Shown here piece after piece: positions 1-7,910 of a stretch of 64,000 nt of DNA. Under the pieces are notes generated by a model. That model had not been told where the DNA came from and did no database searches. It saw only the letters and a list, made by a program, of their open reading frames with translations. The position numbers and the translations under genes were made by a program. Source of the stretch: Halorubrum sp. JWXQ-INN 858 (GTDB taxonomy: Archaea > Halobacteriota > Halobacteria > Halobacteriales > Haloferacaceae); NCBI RefSeq assembly GCF_009806985.1, contig NZ_WUAX01000016.1, forward strand, positions 556,976 to 620,975, given 5' to 3'. Numbering within the stretch: position 1 is the first letter of the stretch; every line of letters begins with the position of its first letter.

Positions 1-92
1 ACAGACGTTTTTAAGGCGCTCGTTATCGCGATCCTACGATCCGCAGGCCGCCGCGGGGGCCCCGCCGACCCACCGCCCGTCCCGGTGGCGGC

Positions 93-98
93 TTTATA
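93..98 (+). promoter_or_regulatory. TATA element of ubaA
   Basis: TTTATA is centred about 27 bases before the ATG at 123, the spacing expected for a leaderless haloarchaeal transcript. The remaining bases before it (1-92) hold no gene that I can support. Confidence 0.65.
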
Positions 99-122
99 GG
101 CGTTCGGCGGATACCTCGGACC

Positions 123-935
123 ATGAGTCTCTCGCTGGACGCCACACAGCTCGATCGGTACTCGAGACACATCATCATGGACGAGGTCGGGCCGGCGGGG
201 CAGCAGCGGCTGCTGGAGGGTCGCGCGCTCGTCCTCGGTGCGGGCGGCCTCGGCTCGCCCGTCGTCCAGTACCTCGCGGCCGCGGGCGTCGGGACGCTCG
301 GGATCGTCGACGACGACGTCGTCGAGCGATCGAACCTCCAGCGGCAGATCGTCCACGGCGACGCCGACGTCGGCGAGCCGAAGGTCGAATCGGCACGGCG
401 GTACGTCGAACAGCTCAATCCCGACGTCGACGTGGAAACCCACGAGACGCGTCTCGACGTCGACAACGCCCGCGAGCTGATCGGGGACTACGACCTCGTC
501 GTCGACTGTGCGGACAACTTCCGGACGCGGTACGTCGTCAACGACACCGCCCGGATCGAGGGCGTCCCCGTCGTTCACGGGGCCATCTACAAGTTCGAGG
601 GACAGGCGACGACGCTCGTTCCCGGCGGCCCCTGCTACCGCTGTCTGTTCCCGGAAGCGCCCGAGCCCGGGACCGTCCCCGACTGCGCGACGACGGGCGT
701 GCTCGGCGTGCTCCCCGGCACGGTCGGCTGCATCCAGGCGACCGAGGCGGCGAAGCTCCTGCTCGACGTCGGCGAGACGCTCGACGGGCGGCTCCTCTTT
801 TATGACGCGATGGGGATGACCTTCGAGACCGTCGACTACGAGCGGAAGCCCGACTGTCCCGTCTGTGGCGCGGACGGGATCGACACGCTCGACGGGATCG
901 ACTACACGGGCGGCTGTCGGATCGACGCGGACTGA
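123..935 (+). CDS. ubaA: E1-like SAMP-activating enzyme UbaA
   Basis: This 270-residue ThiF/MoeB/HesA-type enzyme adenylates the C-terminal glycine of ubiquitin-like SAMP proteins, for protein conjugation and for sulfur transfer to tRNA and molybdopterin. The nucleotide-binding GAGGLGSP loop is at residues 39-46, followed by the acidic strand DDD at 63-65 and the ERSNLQRQ motif at 68-75. Two zinc pairs are visible, CYRC (171-174) and CPVC (245-248). The probable catalytic cysteine is Cys188 in PDCATTG, the same number as in Haloferax UbaA as I recall it. The ATG follows a TATA element by 27 bases, so the mRNA is probably leaderless. The SAMP genes are not in the window. Confidence 0.93.
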   Translation: MSLSLDATQLDRYSRHIIMDEVGPAGQQRLLEGRALVLGAGGLGSPVVQYLAAAGVGTLGIVDDDVVERSNLQRQIVHGDADVGEPKVESARRYVEQLNPDVDVETHETRLDVDNARELIGDYDLVVDCADNFRTRYVVNDTARIEGVPVVHGAIYKFEGQATTLVPGGPCYRCLFPEAPEPGTVPDCATTGVLGVLPGTVGCIQATEAAKLLLDVGETLDGRLLFYDAMGMTFETVDYERKPDCPVCGADGIDTLDGIDYTGGCRIDAD

Positions 936-960
936 CGACGGCCGCGGACTGACGACGGCC
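927..960. repeat. 17-bp direct duplication over the ubaA stop
   Basis: Two identical 17-base units (927-943 and 944-960) lie head to tail. The first contains the ubaA stop codon, so the second carries a copy of the gene's last bases. It looks like a recent slippage duplication. Confidence 0.8.
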
Positions 961-995
961 GCGGGCGGACGGACACGGCCCGTCCCGTGACCGGC

Positions 996-1388
996 TCAGA
1001 ACGGCCGGTGTGCCGTTCCCGTCCCCGCATCCGCGCCGTCGTCGTCCCCCGCGAACCCCGACCGCACGCACCAGCGACAGTACCGGTACCCCGGGCGGTT
1101 GTCGGCACCGCAGTGGCGACAGACGACCACCTCCTCGGCCGCCGGCAGCGGCGGCGGGTCGATGGCCGGTTCGGTCCCGGTCCCGGTCCCCTGCCGCTCT
1201 CCGTCCTCGGCGGCAGCCGGCGATTCGTCGTGTTCGGCGGGTCGACCCGCCGCCTTCCCGGGTCGGCGGTCGTCCCCGTCACGGAGGAAGTCGCGAACGT
1301 CGTGATCGCCGCGGACGAACAGCCAGACGATCACGAGGTTGCCCACGAACACGGCGACGACGAGCAGGAGCAGTGTTTCCACCGCCAT
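996..1388 (-). CDS. Small membrane protein with C-terminal zinc ribbon
   Basis: This 130-residue protein starts with one hydrophobic helix (about residues 4-25), followed by an acidic, proline-rich low-complexity linker. A rubredoxin-like zinc ribbon lies near the C-terminus, with the two pairs CRHC and CRWC separated by about ten residues (GADNRPGYRY). The layout suggests a membrane-tethered zinc-binding domain facing the cytoplasm. I do not recognise a specific function. It lies tail to tail with ubaA and shares no operon with its neighbours. No good TATA element is visible upstream of the ATG. Confidence 0.75.
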   Translation of the reverse strand: MAVETLLLLVVAVFVGNLVIVWLFVRGDHDVRDFLRDGDDRRPGKAAGRPAEHDESPAAAEDGERQGTGTGTEPAIDPPPLPAAEEVVVCRHCGADNRPGYRYCRWCVRSGFAGDDDGADAGTGTAHRPF

Positions 1389-1526
1389 ACATGGCGTGTG
1401 TTACCACTCAACAACCAAATGTGTCACGGTGGGGCGGGGAGGTCGACGAAGCCAGCCGAGCCGGTGGGACGGGGGAGCGGATCGGAACAGTCGGCTAGAA
1501 GGTCGATCGGAAGCAGGACCGATCGG

Positions 1527-1775
1527 TTAGCTGGCGTACGTCTCCTCGAGGTAGGCGACGATGTCGTCGCTCTCGGACATCCCCTCGATCCCGTTCGCCT
1601 CGTCGACGAGGACCGGGACGCCGGTCTGTCCGCTGACCGCCTCCACGTCGGTCCGTTCGCCGTGCGAACGGGGAACCGAGATCGAGTCGTACTCCAGGTC
1701 CAACTCGGCGAGTTTCTCCCTGACTTTCGCACAGTACGGACAGCCCTCGAGTTCGTACAGCTTCAGGTTCGTCAT
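1527..1775 (-). CDS. Glutaredoxin-like / GST N-terminal domain protein
   Basis: This 82-residue thioredoxin-fold protein carries CPYC at residues 11-14 after the first strand (KLYELEG), the classical dithiol glutaredoxin active site. The cis-proline segment TGVPVLVDE and the following SDDIVAYLEE helix match the glutaredoxin/GST N-terminal family. It probably reduces disulfides or mixed disulfides; haloarchaea use gamma-glutamylcysteine rather than glutathione, so the real thiol partner is uncertain. A TTTAT element (1800-1804) lies 27 bases before the ATG, so it is probably a monocistronic leaderless gene. Confidence 0.88.
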   Translation of the reverse strand: MTNLKLYELEGCPYCAKVREKLAELDLEYDSISVPRSHGERTDVEAVSGQTGVPVLVDEANGIEGMSESDDIVAYLEETYAS

Positions 1776-1870
1776 CGCCGGGACCTACGACGCCTACGGA
1801 TAAAGAAGTCGGCGGTAGATGCGAGCGGCGCACACGACCGTCGTGTGCGGGCGGGCGTGACGGAGCGCGA

Positions 1871-2365
1871 TCAGCCGCGTCGGCCGTCCCCACCGTCGGC
1901 CCGGGTTCCGAGCGGCGGGCGGGTTCGGTCCCGCGGGATCCGGTCGACGCGGCGGTCGTGGACGTCGGCGTGGCAGTCCGGACACAGCGTGAGCAGGTTC
2001 CCGAGGTCGTTCGACCCGCCGTTCGCCCGGGGAACGACGTGGTGGACGTCGAGGCGTCGCGCGGCGGTCCCCTGTATCGACGCGTCGGGCGGGCGTTTCA
2101 GCGTTCGTCCGTCACGGGCACGCCACCGCGCCGCACCGTCGAGGGCGTGGAACCGCCCCGCGGGACAGAGCGCACACCGGAACTTGTCGCGGAGCCGGAC
2201 GCGCGCTTTCGTCTCCCACGCCGGCTGCGGCGAGCGGTACGCGAGCGGGCCGTTCGCCGACAGCTTCGACAACAGCTCGCTCACGGTCAGGGCGGGCGGG
2301 TCGGGGAGCTCCCGGAGCTTCCACGCGCGAACCGCCTGCCACTCCTCGGTTCGCCGGCCGTTCAT
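1871..2365 (-). CDS. HNH endonuclease
   Basis: This 164-residue protein has a C-terminal HNH nuclease domain. Zinc-binding cysteines are in CALC (64-67) and CPDC (128-131), and the catalytic set is the HH pair at 108-109, the Asn of the GNLL loop near 123 and the final histidines at 132 and 136. I chose the ATG at 2365 because an AT-rich element (about 2388-2396) lies 27 bases upstream; the frame is open further upstream but lacks family-like sequence. There is no methylase, intron or phage gene beside it, so this is a free-standing HNH protein of unknown target. Confidence 0.85.
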   Translation of the reverse strand: MNGRRTEEWQAVRAWKLRELPDPPALTVSELLSKLSANGPLAYRSPQPAWETKARVRLRDKFRCALCPAGRFHALDGAARWRARDGRTLKRPPDASIQGTAARRLDVHHVVPRANGGSNDLGNLLTLCPDCHADVHDRRVDRIPRDRTRPPLGTRADGGDGRRG

Positions 2366-2436
2366 GCGCCGACTATGCCGTCCGCGCGGTAAAACCGACC
2401 GCTCTCGGACCCGCCGCGTCGACGGGGTCGCCCCCG

Positions 2437-3861
2437 TCAGAAGAAGACGCCGCTCGTGGTGACGTAGAAGTACGCGACGAACGCCAGCGCGATCCCCCAC
2501 TGGCCGGGGTGGACGTCGCTCCCTTCGCCCATCGCGGTCTTCACGACCGGGTACGCGATCAGCCCGGCGGCGAGCCCGTTCGCGATGGAGGCGGTCAGCG
2601 GCATCACCGTGATCGTGAGCCCGCCGGCGATCAGCCACGCGGGGTGGTCCCACTCGATGTCGACGACGCCCTGCAGCATGAGCAGCCCGACGACGATCAG
2701 CGCGATGTACGCCGCGAACGACGGGACCGCGGTGACCAGCGGGATGACGACGAGCGAGACGAGGAAGAGGGCGGCGACGACGAGCGCCGTGAGCCCGGTC
2801 CGACCGCCCTCCTCGATGCCGGTCGCGGACTCGATGTACGTCGTCACGGTGGACGTCCCGAGCGCCGCGCCGACGGTCGTCCCGACCGCGTCCGCCATCA
2901 GCGGCTTGTCCATCTCGGGGAGGTCACCGTCCTCGTCGAGGAAGCCGGCGAACTGCGAGACGCCGATGAGCGTGCCGGCGGTGTCGAAGAAGTCGACGAA
3001 GAAGAACGTGAACACGACGAGGGTGAAGACGAGCGGGTCGACCTCGCGCAGCCCGTCGACGAACGCGCCCGCGAGCGGCGTGATGTCGTACTGCGGCTCG
3101 GCGAGCTCCGCGGGAGTGACGGTCCCCCGATCGAAGAGGCCGGCGAACGTGAGCCCCCACGCGAGCAGCGTCGTCGTGAGGATCCCGATCACGATGGAGC
3201 CGGTGACGCCGCGGGCGTACAACACGAGCGTGATGCCCAGTCCGAGCAGGCCGAGAAGCGCGACCGGGCTACTGGCGATGTCACCGAGCTGGACGAGCGT
3301 CGCGTCGTACGCGACGGCGATCTGTAGCTCCTGAAGCCCCAGAAACAGCAGGAAGACGCCGATACCGGCCCCGACCGCGAACTTCACCGGCTCGGGGAAC
3401 AGCTCGATGACGTACCGTCGCGCGCCGACCGCGGTGAGCAGGACGAACAGGATCCCTTCAACGAACACCGCCGCGAGCGCGGTCTGCCACGGGACACCGA
3501 GCGCGGCGACGACGGAGAAGGTGAAGAAGGCGTTCAGCCCCATCCCGGGCGCGAGCCCGAACGGGCGTTTCGCGTACAGCGCCATCACGAGCGTGCCGGC
3601 GACCGCCGCGAGGATCGTCACGATCGCGAGCATCTGGAACACCTCCGGCCACGTGTAGACGACCCCGTCGATCGTCGTCTGCTCGGCGGGCGCACCCGCC
3701 TCGTGGTCCCAGAGGATCGCGTCCGCGAGGATCGCGGGGTTGACCACGATGATGTACGACATCGCCAGGAAGGTCGTCAACCCGGCGACGAACTCCGTAC
3801 GGACGTCGGAGCCGTTCTCGTCGACGTCGAACCGTTCGGCAAGCGTCTCGGTGAGGCCCAT
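2437..3861 (-). CDS. NCS2-family nucleobase permease (AzgA-like)
   Basis: This 474-residue integral membrane protein has about 12-14 hydrophobic helices. It begins with a short soluble segment, then EFVAGLTTFLAMSYI, a signature of the AzgA/guanine-hypoxanthine branch of the NCS2 xanthine/uracil permeases. Further family signatures are the APGMGLNAFF motif (near residue 105) and the DTAGTLIG segment in the second half. It probably imports a purine or uracil with protons or sodium. The ATG at 3861 was chosen over the longer frame because it follows an ATATAA element (3891-3896). It lies on the same strand as the GfcR-type regulator upstream but has its own promoter. Confidence 0.9.
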   Translation of the reverse strand: MGLTETLAERFDVDENGSDVRTEFVAGLTTFLAMSYIIVVNPAILADAILWDHEAGAPAEQTTIDGVVYTWPEVFQMLAIVTILAAVAGTLVMALYAKRPFGLAPGMGLNAFFTFSVVAALGVPWQTALAAVFVEGILFVLLTAVGARRYVIELFPEPVKFAVGAGIGVFLLFLGLQELQIAVAYDATLVQLGDIASSPVALLGLLGLGITLVLYARGVTGSIVIGILTTTLLAWGLTFAGLFDRGTVTPAELAEPQYDITPLAGAFVDGLREVDPLVFTLVVFTFFFVDFFDTAGTLIGVSQFAGFLDEDGDLPEMDKPLMADAVGTTVGAALGTSTVTTYIESATGIEEGGRTGLTALVVAALFLVSLVVIPLVTAVPSFAAYIALIVVGLLMLQGVVDIEWDHPAWLIAGGLTITVMPLTASIANGLAAGLIAYPVVKTAMGEGSDVHPGQWGIALAFVAYFYVTTSGVFF

Positions 3862-3890
3862 TGAACGGTTGTGCGTATTCCCGGATCGGG

Positions 3891-3937
3891 ATATAAGCGT
3901 TACCTTCGAGAACCAGCAGACATACACACACGTGTAT
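3891..3937 (-). promoter_or_regulatory. Permease promoter: TATA plus upstream inverted repeat
   Basis: Reading leftward, a perfect 6-bp inverted repeat (ATACAC, 4-base spacer, GTGTAT; 3922-3937) precedes the TATA-like ATATAA at 3891-3896 and the start codon at 3861. A site just upstream of the TATA/BRE is where archaeal activators usually bind. The regulator is unknown; the neighbouring GfcR-like protein is the obvious candidate. Confidence 0.5.
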
Positions 3938-4080
3938 TGATTCCGCTCAGTTCGGAGAGGAGCCGGAGAAGTATGCACGAAGACGTATCATCAAGCGAGT
4001 GGAGGGACGACGCCTCGGCCTCACCGCTCCGTCCGACAACTGTTCGCTCCGCGCCCGCACCTACTCGACCCGCCCGGCGA

Positions 4081-4794
4081 TCACTCGAACGTCTCCAGCG
4101 CGCCGACCGGCGCGTCGGTGATCTCGCGGGCCCGGTCCATCCCCTCGTCGCCGACGGCGATGAGGGTGAACACGCCGGTGACGTCGGCGTCCGCCTGCAT
4201 CGCGATGTCCAACAGGAGCTCCTGGGTCTCGCCCGATCGGATGAGGTCGTCGACGACGAGGACGGTGTCACCCTCGTCGATGGCGCGCGCCGGGAGGTAG
4301 TAGGTGAGCTCGATCCCCGAGGCGAGCCGCTGGCGGGACTCGATGAACTCCTCGACGGCCGTCTCCTTCGACTTCTTCGCGTACGCGAGCCGCGCGTCGA
4401 AGAAGGAGGCCATCGCCGCGCCGAGGGTTATCCCGTCGGTCGCGGCCGTCAGGACGACGTCGGGCGACTCGAACTCGAACGTCTCGGCGGCGACCGGCGC
4501 GACCAGGTCGAGGAACGACTGGTCGAAGACGACGCCGGAGTTGTCGACGTACCCCTCGTCGTCGAACTCGACGCGGGCGATGAGCTCCTCGGCGAGCGCG
4601 TCGCGACCGACCCCCTGAACGACTTCTCGGGCGCGATCGGTCCCCGGCAGCACGTGTCCGTTCACGTAGCGGTTTAAGTCACCAGCGGGCAGCCCCGTCA
4701 CCGCGGACAGCTCGTCGTACGTTCGCGTCTGTTTCAACACCCGCAACACGGCGACCGCCTGCAGCTGGAGGGTCGCCTTCTCGGCTCGGTTCAT
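4081..4794 (-). CDS. gfcR: PRTase-like transcriptional regulator GfcR
   Basis: This 237-residue protein joins an N-terminal helix-turn-helix (about residues 8-60, with TYDELSAVTGLPAGDLNRYV) to an orotate phosphoribosyltransferase-like fold. The PRPP-binding loop is intact (VLVVDDLIRSGET). In Haloferax a protein of this architecture, GfcR, activates glucose and fructose degradation genes, and its PRTase domain is thought to sense a small ligand rather than act as an enzyme. The ATG at 4794 gives the family length. The gene lies just upstream of the NCS2 permease, so a nucleobase-linked role is also possible. Confidence 0.8.
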   Translation of the reverse strand: MNRAEKATLQLQAVAVLRVLKQTRTYDELSAVTGLPAGDLNRYVNGHVLPGTDRAREVVQGVGRDALAEELIARVEFDDEGYVDNSGVVFDQSFLDLVAPVAAETFEFESPDVVLTAATDGITLGAAMASFFDARLAYAKKSKETAVEEFIESRQRLASGIELTYYLPARAIDEGDTVLVVDDLIRSGETQELLLDIAMQADADVTGVFTLIAVGDEGMDRAREITDAPVGALETFE

Positions 4795-4852
4795 ACGAAT
4801 GATCGAGATTACACAAGTATGAATACATCGAAGTCGATCGATCGGAGGATAA

Positions 4853-4864
4853 CCACACATGTGG
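4853..4864 (-). promoter_or_regulatory. Inverted repeat upstream of gfcR
   Basis: CCACA and TGTGG flank a 2-base spacer about 60 bases before the gfcR start, roughly the same distance as the palindrome before the neighbouring permease. The shared CACA/TGTG core is suggestive of a common operator, but the arms are short. Confidence 0.3.
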
Positions 4865-4919
4865 GCCAGAACCACGCGTGGAGTTCACACATCCAGGAGG
4901 CAGCCGGCGTCGACCCGGG

Positions 4920-7046
4920 CTACTCGATCTTCAGGAACCGGGCCGCGTACCCCGGCTCCTCCCGCCGGGGCGTCACGACGATGAACGAGTGGGGCGGCAG
5001 ATCCGCGAGCCGGCGGGGCAGCCGCGCCAGCTCCGGGTCCCAGCCGACGTTTCCCTGCCGCGGCGAGACGGGCATCACGAGGTCGTTCGCCTCGGTTCGG
5101 CCACGGAGCGTCCCGTCGAGCGCCTCCCAGTCGGCGACCCCCTCGAACGTCCCCTCGATCTCCGGGTCGACCATGCCGAAGAGCCGCTCGTACTGCCGGG
5201 GATTGTCGCCGACGACGTACACGTGCAGCTCGGCCCCGAGCTTCTCGGCGAGCCGTTTGACGACGTGGACGGACTCGTAGAACCCCTCGTGGTGGTCGAC
5301 CCCCGGCGGCGTGACCACGAAGATCCGCTCGGTCGTGTTGAGCGGGTGCCCGAGCCGGGAGACGAGCACGGGCACCGTCGTCCGGCCGAGCACCTGGTCG
5401 ATAATGCTCCCGAACGCCCGGTTACTGAGCGACCGCTCGGCGTCCCATCCCATCACGATCAGCTCCGCGCGCGTCTCCGTGCTCGCCCGCACGATCCCGG
5501 AGGCGATGCTGTGGTTCACGCGCGTCTCTGACCGGACGGGAACCTCCGCGGCGTCGGCGATCTCGGACGCCTCCGCGAGCCCCGCCTCGGCCTCCGCGAC
5601 GGCGTCGTCGTCGTCGCCCGATCCGTCCGGTTGAACGACCGTCAGGAGGTGCACCGGACTCTCGGCCAGCTCGTCTTTGAGCGTGAACACGAGCTCGAGG
5701 AGGGGACGCTGGCGCTCCGCGTTCATCGACAGCGGGAGGAGCACCCGCGGGTCGAACTCCCCGGCCTCGCCGGGCTCCACGTCGCCGCCGAGCGCCAGTC
5801 GCGTCCCGTATCGCTCGGTGAGCCACGGGCTGAGAACGGCCGCGACGAGCATCATGAGGACGACCGCGTTGAGCACGTCCGCACCGAACAGCCCGGCGTC
5901 GTACCCGACGAGGGTGATCGCCAACGCCGCGGCGGCCTGTCCGACCGACAGCCCCGTGATCACGCCGAACTCCTCGCGGTCGTACCCCTGGATCGCCGAG
6001 ACGATCCCGGCGGCGGCGACCTTCGTGACGAGCATGGTGGCGACGATCACGCCCGCGACGAACAGCGTTCGCGGCCCGTCGAGGATGACACCAGGATCGA
6101 CCAACATCCCGACGTACAGCAGGAAGAAGGGGACGAACAGCGCGTTCCCGACGAACTCGATCCGGTTCATCAGCGGGCCGCCGCGGGTGACCAGCCGGTT
6201 CAGCGCGATGCCGGCCACGAACGCCCCGAGGATGTCGGAGAGCCCGAGCACCTCCGCGAAGCTGGCCGCCCCGAAGATGGCCGCCGCAACCAGCAGGAAC
6301 TCGAAGTAGCTCTCCTGGCTCGTGTTCCGGAAGAACCAGCGGGCGATCGGCGGGAGGACGAACCAGACGCCCGCAAAGAGCACGGCGATCGACGCGAACA
6401 CCTGTCCGAAAAGCAGCGCGGTCAGCTCCCCCTCGACCGCCCCGAGCACGATGGCGAGCACGACGAGCGCCAACGTGTCGGTAAAGAGGATCCCGCCGAA
6501 GACGGCGGTCACCGCACGGTTCTTCGTCACGTCGAGCCGGTTGACGACGGGGTACGCGAGCAGGGTGTGTGAGGAGAACACGGCCGCGAGCAGGAACGAC
6601 GCCCACGGGTCGAGCCCGAGGACGGAGATCCCGACCGCCGAACCGATCACGAACGGGAGAAAGAAGCTCGTCAGCCCGAACAGCGCCGCGTTCTCCGGGG
6701 CGGCCGCGAACCCGCGGAGGTCGAGTTCCAACCCGACGGTGAACAGCAGATAAACGAGCCCGACGTTGCCTAGGAGGACGATCGCGTCCGTCTCCGCGAG
6801 GACCCCGGTCCCGTTCGGCCCGAGCATCGCGCCGACGAGGACGATGCCGACGATCCCCGGCAGGCCCGCACGCTCGATCAGCATCGGCGCGATCAAAAAC
6901 GTCGTCAGCGCGAGCGCGAACACGATCACCGGCTCCTCGATCGGGAGCGAGGGGATCGACAGGGCGAGCGGATGCGCGGAGAGGGAGGGATCGAACGACT
7001 GGAGCTGAAGGACGGGCGTCGGAGACGTCGACGGGAGCGGAGACAT
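4920..7046 (-). CDS. CPA2 cation:proton antiporter with universal-stress domains
   Basis: This 708-residue protein has a membrane half (about residues 37-420, some 12 helices) of the Kef/CPA2 sodium-proton exchanger type, with GLELDLR early and FSSHTLLAYPVV and ASFAEVLGLSDILGAFVAG in the core. The cytoplasmic half contains one or two universal-stress-protein-like folds (about 430-560 and 575-708), including ELIVMGWDAER and a second Rossmann-type stretch. These domains probably bind nucleotide and gate the transporter. It likely exports sodium or potassium for salt and pH balance. It forms no operon with the neighbours. Confidence 0.88.
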   Translation of the reverse strand: MSPLPSTSPTPVLQLQSFDPSLSAHPLALSIPSLPIEEPVIVFALALTTFLIAPMLIERAGLPGIVGIVLVGAMLGPNGTGVLAETDAIVLLGNVGLVYLLFTVGLELDLRGFAAAPENAALFGLTSFFLPFVIGSAVGISVLGLDPWASFLLAAVFSSHTLLAYPVVNRLDVTKNRAVTAVFGGILFTDTLALVVLAIVLGAVEGELTALLFGQVFASIAVLFAGVWFVLPPIARWFFRNTSQESYFEFLLVAAAIFGAASFAEVLGLSDILGAFVAGIALNRLVTRGGPLMNRIEFVGNALFVPFFLLYVGMLVDPGVILDGPRTLFVAGVIVATMLVTKVAAAGIVSAIQGYDREEFGVITGLSVGQAAAALAITLVGYDAGLFGADVLNAVVLMMLVAAVLSPWLTERYGTRLALGGDVEPGEAGEFDPRVLLPLSMNAERQRPLLELVFTLKDELAESPVHLLTVVQPDGSGDDDDAVAEAEAGLAEASEIADAAEVPVRSETRVNHSIASGIVRASTETRAELIVMGWDAERSLSNRAFGSIIDQVLGRTTVPVLVSRLGHPLNTTERIFVVTPPGVDHHEGFYESVHVVKRLAEKLGAELHVYVVGDNPRQYERLFGMVDPEIEGTFEGVADWEALDGTLRGRTEANDLVMPVSPRQGNVGWDPELARLPRRLADLPPHSFIVVTPRREEPGYAARFLKIE

Positions 7047-7058
7047 TGTGAGGGACCT

Positions 7059-7127
7059 CGTCAGCGGCGAACGATGTCGTCAGCGGGAATCGATGTCCGC
7101 GACGAACGATGTCATCAGCGGCGGGTC
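7059..7127. repeat. 19-bp imperfect tandem repeat
   Basis: About three and a half copies of a 19-base unit (CGTCAGCGG then RA-rich and GATGT) fill the short gap between the antiporter start and the ferredoxin stop. The copies differ at several bases. It lies immediately before the antiporter start codon, where its promoter should be. Confidence 0.6.
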
Positions 7128-7143
7128 GGAGCGAACGCCGGTA

Positions 7144-7722
7144 TCAGGGCGCTTCGCCCGTCTCGATGCTGAAGGAGTCGCGCGGGTACGCCACGCACGT
7201 CAGGGTGTAGCCGTCGTCGAGCTCGGAGTCGTCGAGCATCTGCTGGTTGTCGTGTTCGATGTAGTCCTCGGACGGGCCGTCCGTGATGTGGCCCGCACAG
7301 GAGACACACTGCCCCTGCCGGCACGCGTACGGGAGGTCCCAGCCGTGCTCCTCGCCCTGGTCGAGGATCGTCTCGTTGTTGGCGAGCTCGATCGTCTCGC
7401 CCTCCTTGAGGAACTCGACCTCGAAGTACTCGACCTCGTCCTCGGGGATGTCGGCCGGGCCGGCGGACGCAGCGCCGCCCTCCTCGAGCTCGCCGCCCTC
7501 GCCGTCGCCGCCGGCGGGGATCGCGCCGCCGCCACCGCCGCCGCCGATCGCTCGGTTACCGGGCTCCGGGAAGTCGGTTTCCGGCACGGCCGCGGCGCGC
7601 TTCTCTAAGACCTCGTCGGAGATGTCCGCCGTCGGCTCCCACCCCGTTCCTTTCAAGGAGCTGACGAGGACGACGGCCAGCGTCGCGATCGCCGCGAGCG
7701 CGATCGCCAGTGGGTCGTACAT
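7144..7722 (-). CDS. Membrane-anchored plant-type 2Fe-2S ferredoxin
   Basis: This 192-residue protein has one N-terminal membrane helix (about 5-22), an acidic linker with a run of seven glycines (60-66), and a C-terminal 2Fe-2S ferredoxin domain. The cluster ligands are Cys134, Cys139, Cys142 and Cys176 in the spacing Cx4Cx2C...C of plant-type and halobacterial ferredoxins. It would carry electrons at the inner face of the membrane. A TTAA element lies 27 bases before the ATG. It is not in an operon with an identifiable reductase. Confidence 0.87.
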   Translation of the reverse strand: MYDPLAIALAAIATLAVVLVSSLKGTGWEPTADISDEVLEKRAAAVPETDFPEPGNRAIGGGGGGGAIPAGGDGEGGELEEGGAASAGPADIPEDEVEYFEVEFLKEGETIELANNETILDQGEEHGWDLPYACRQGQCVSCAGHITDGPSEDYIEHDNQQMLDDSELDDGYTLTCVAYPRDSFSIETGEAP

Positions 7723-7817
7723 ATCGCCGCCTACGGAGAGGTTCCTTAAGGCGGTTTTGATCGGCCCGAGTCCGTGGCGGCTCGTCCCGTCGTCTACGCC
7801 CCCCTCTCGACTCGCTC

Positions 7818-7910
7818 CGTCACCCGTCGTTCACCGACTCATCCCGTCACCCGTCTTTCACCGACTCATCCCGTCACCCGTCCTTCACCGACTCACTCCG
7901 TCACCCACAG
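7818..7910. repeat. 27-bp tandem repeat at the end of the MFS gene
   Basis: Three nearly identical 27-base units (7818, 7845, 7872) and a partial fourth begin CGTCACCCGTC. The array overlaps the last codons of the leftward MFS transporter gene and extends beyond its stop, so it may have grown from the gene end. Confidence 0.8.

Noticed and set aside
1871..2365. HNH protein as a homing endonuclease or part of a phage or restriction system.
   Set aside because: No intron, methylase or phage gene is adjacent. It looks like a free-standing chromosomal protein.
7059..7127. Operator for the antiporter from the 19-bp repeats.
   Set aside because: The copies are imperfect and not palindromic. No regulator can be assigned, so it is only recorded as a repeat.
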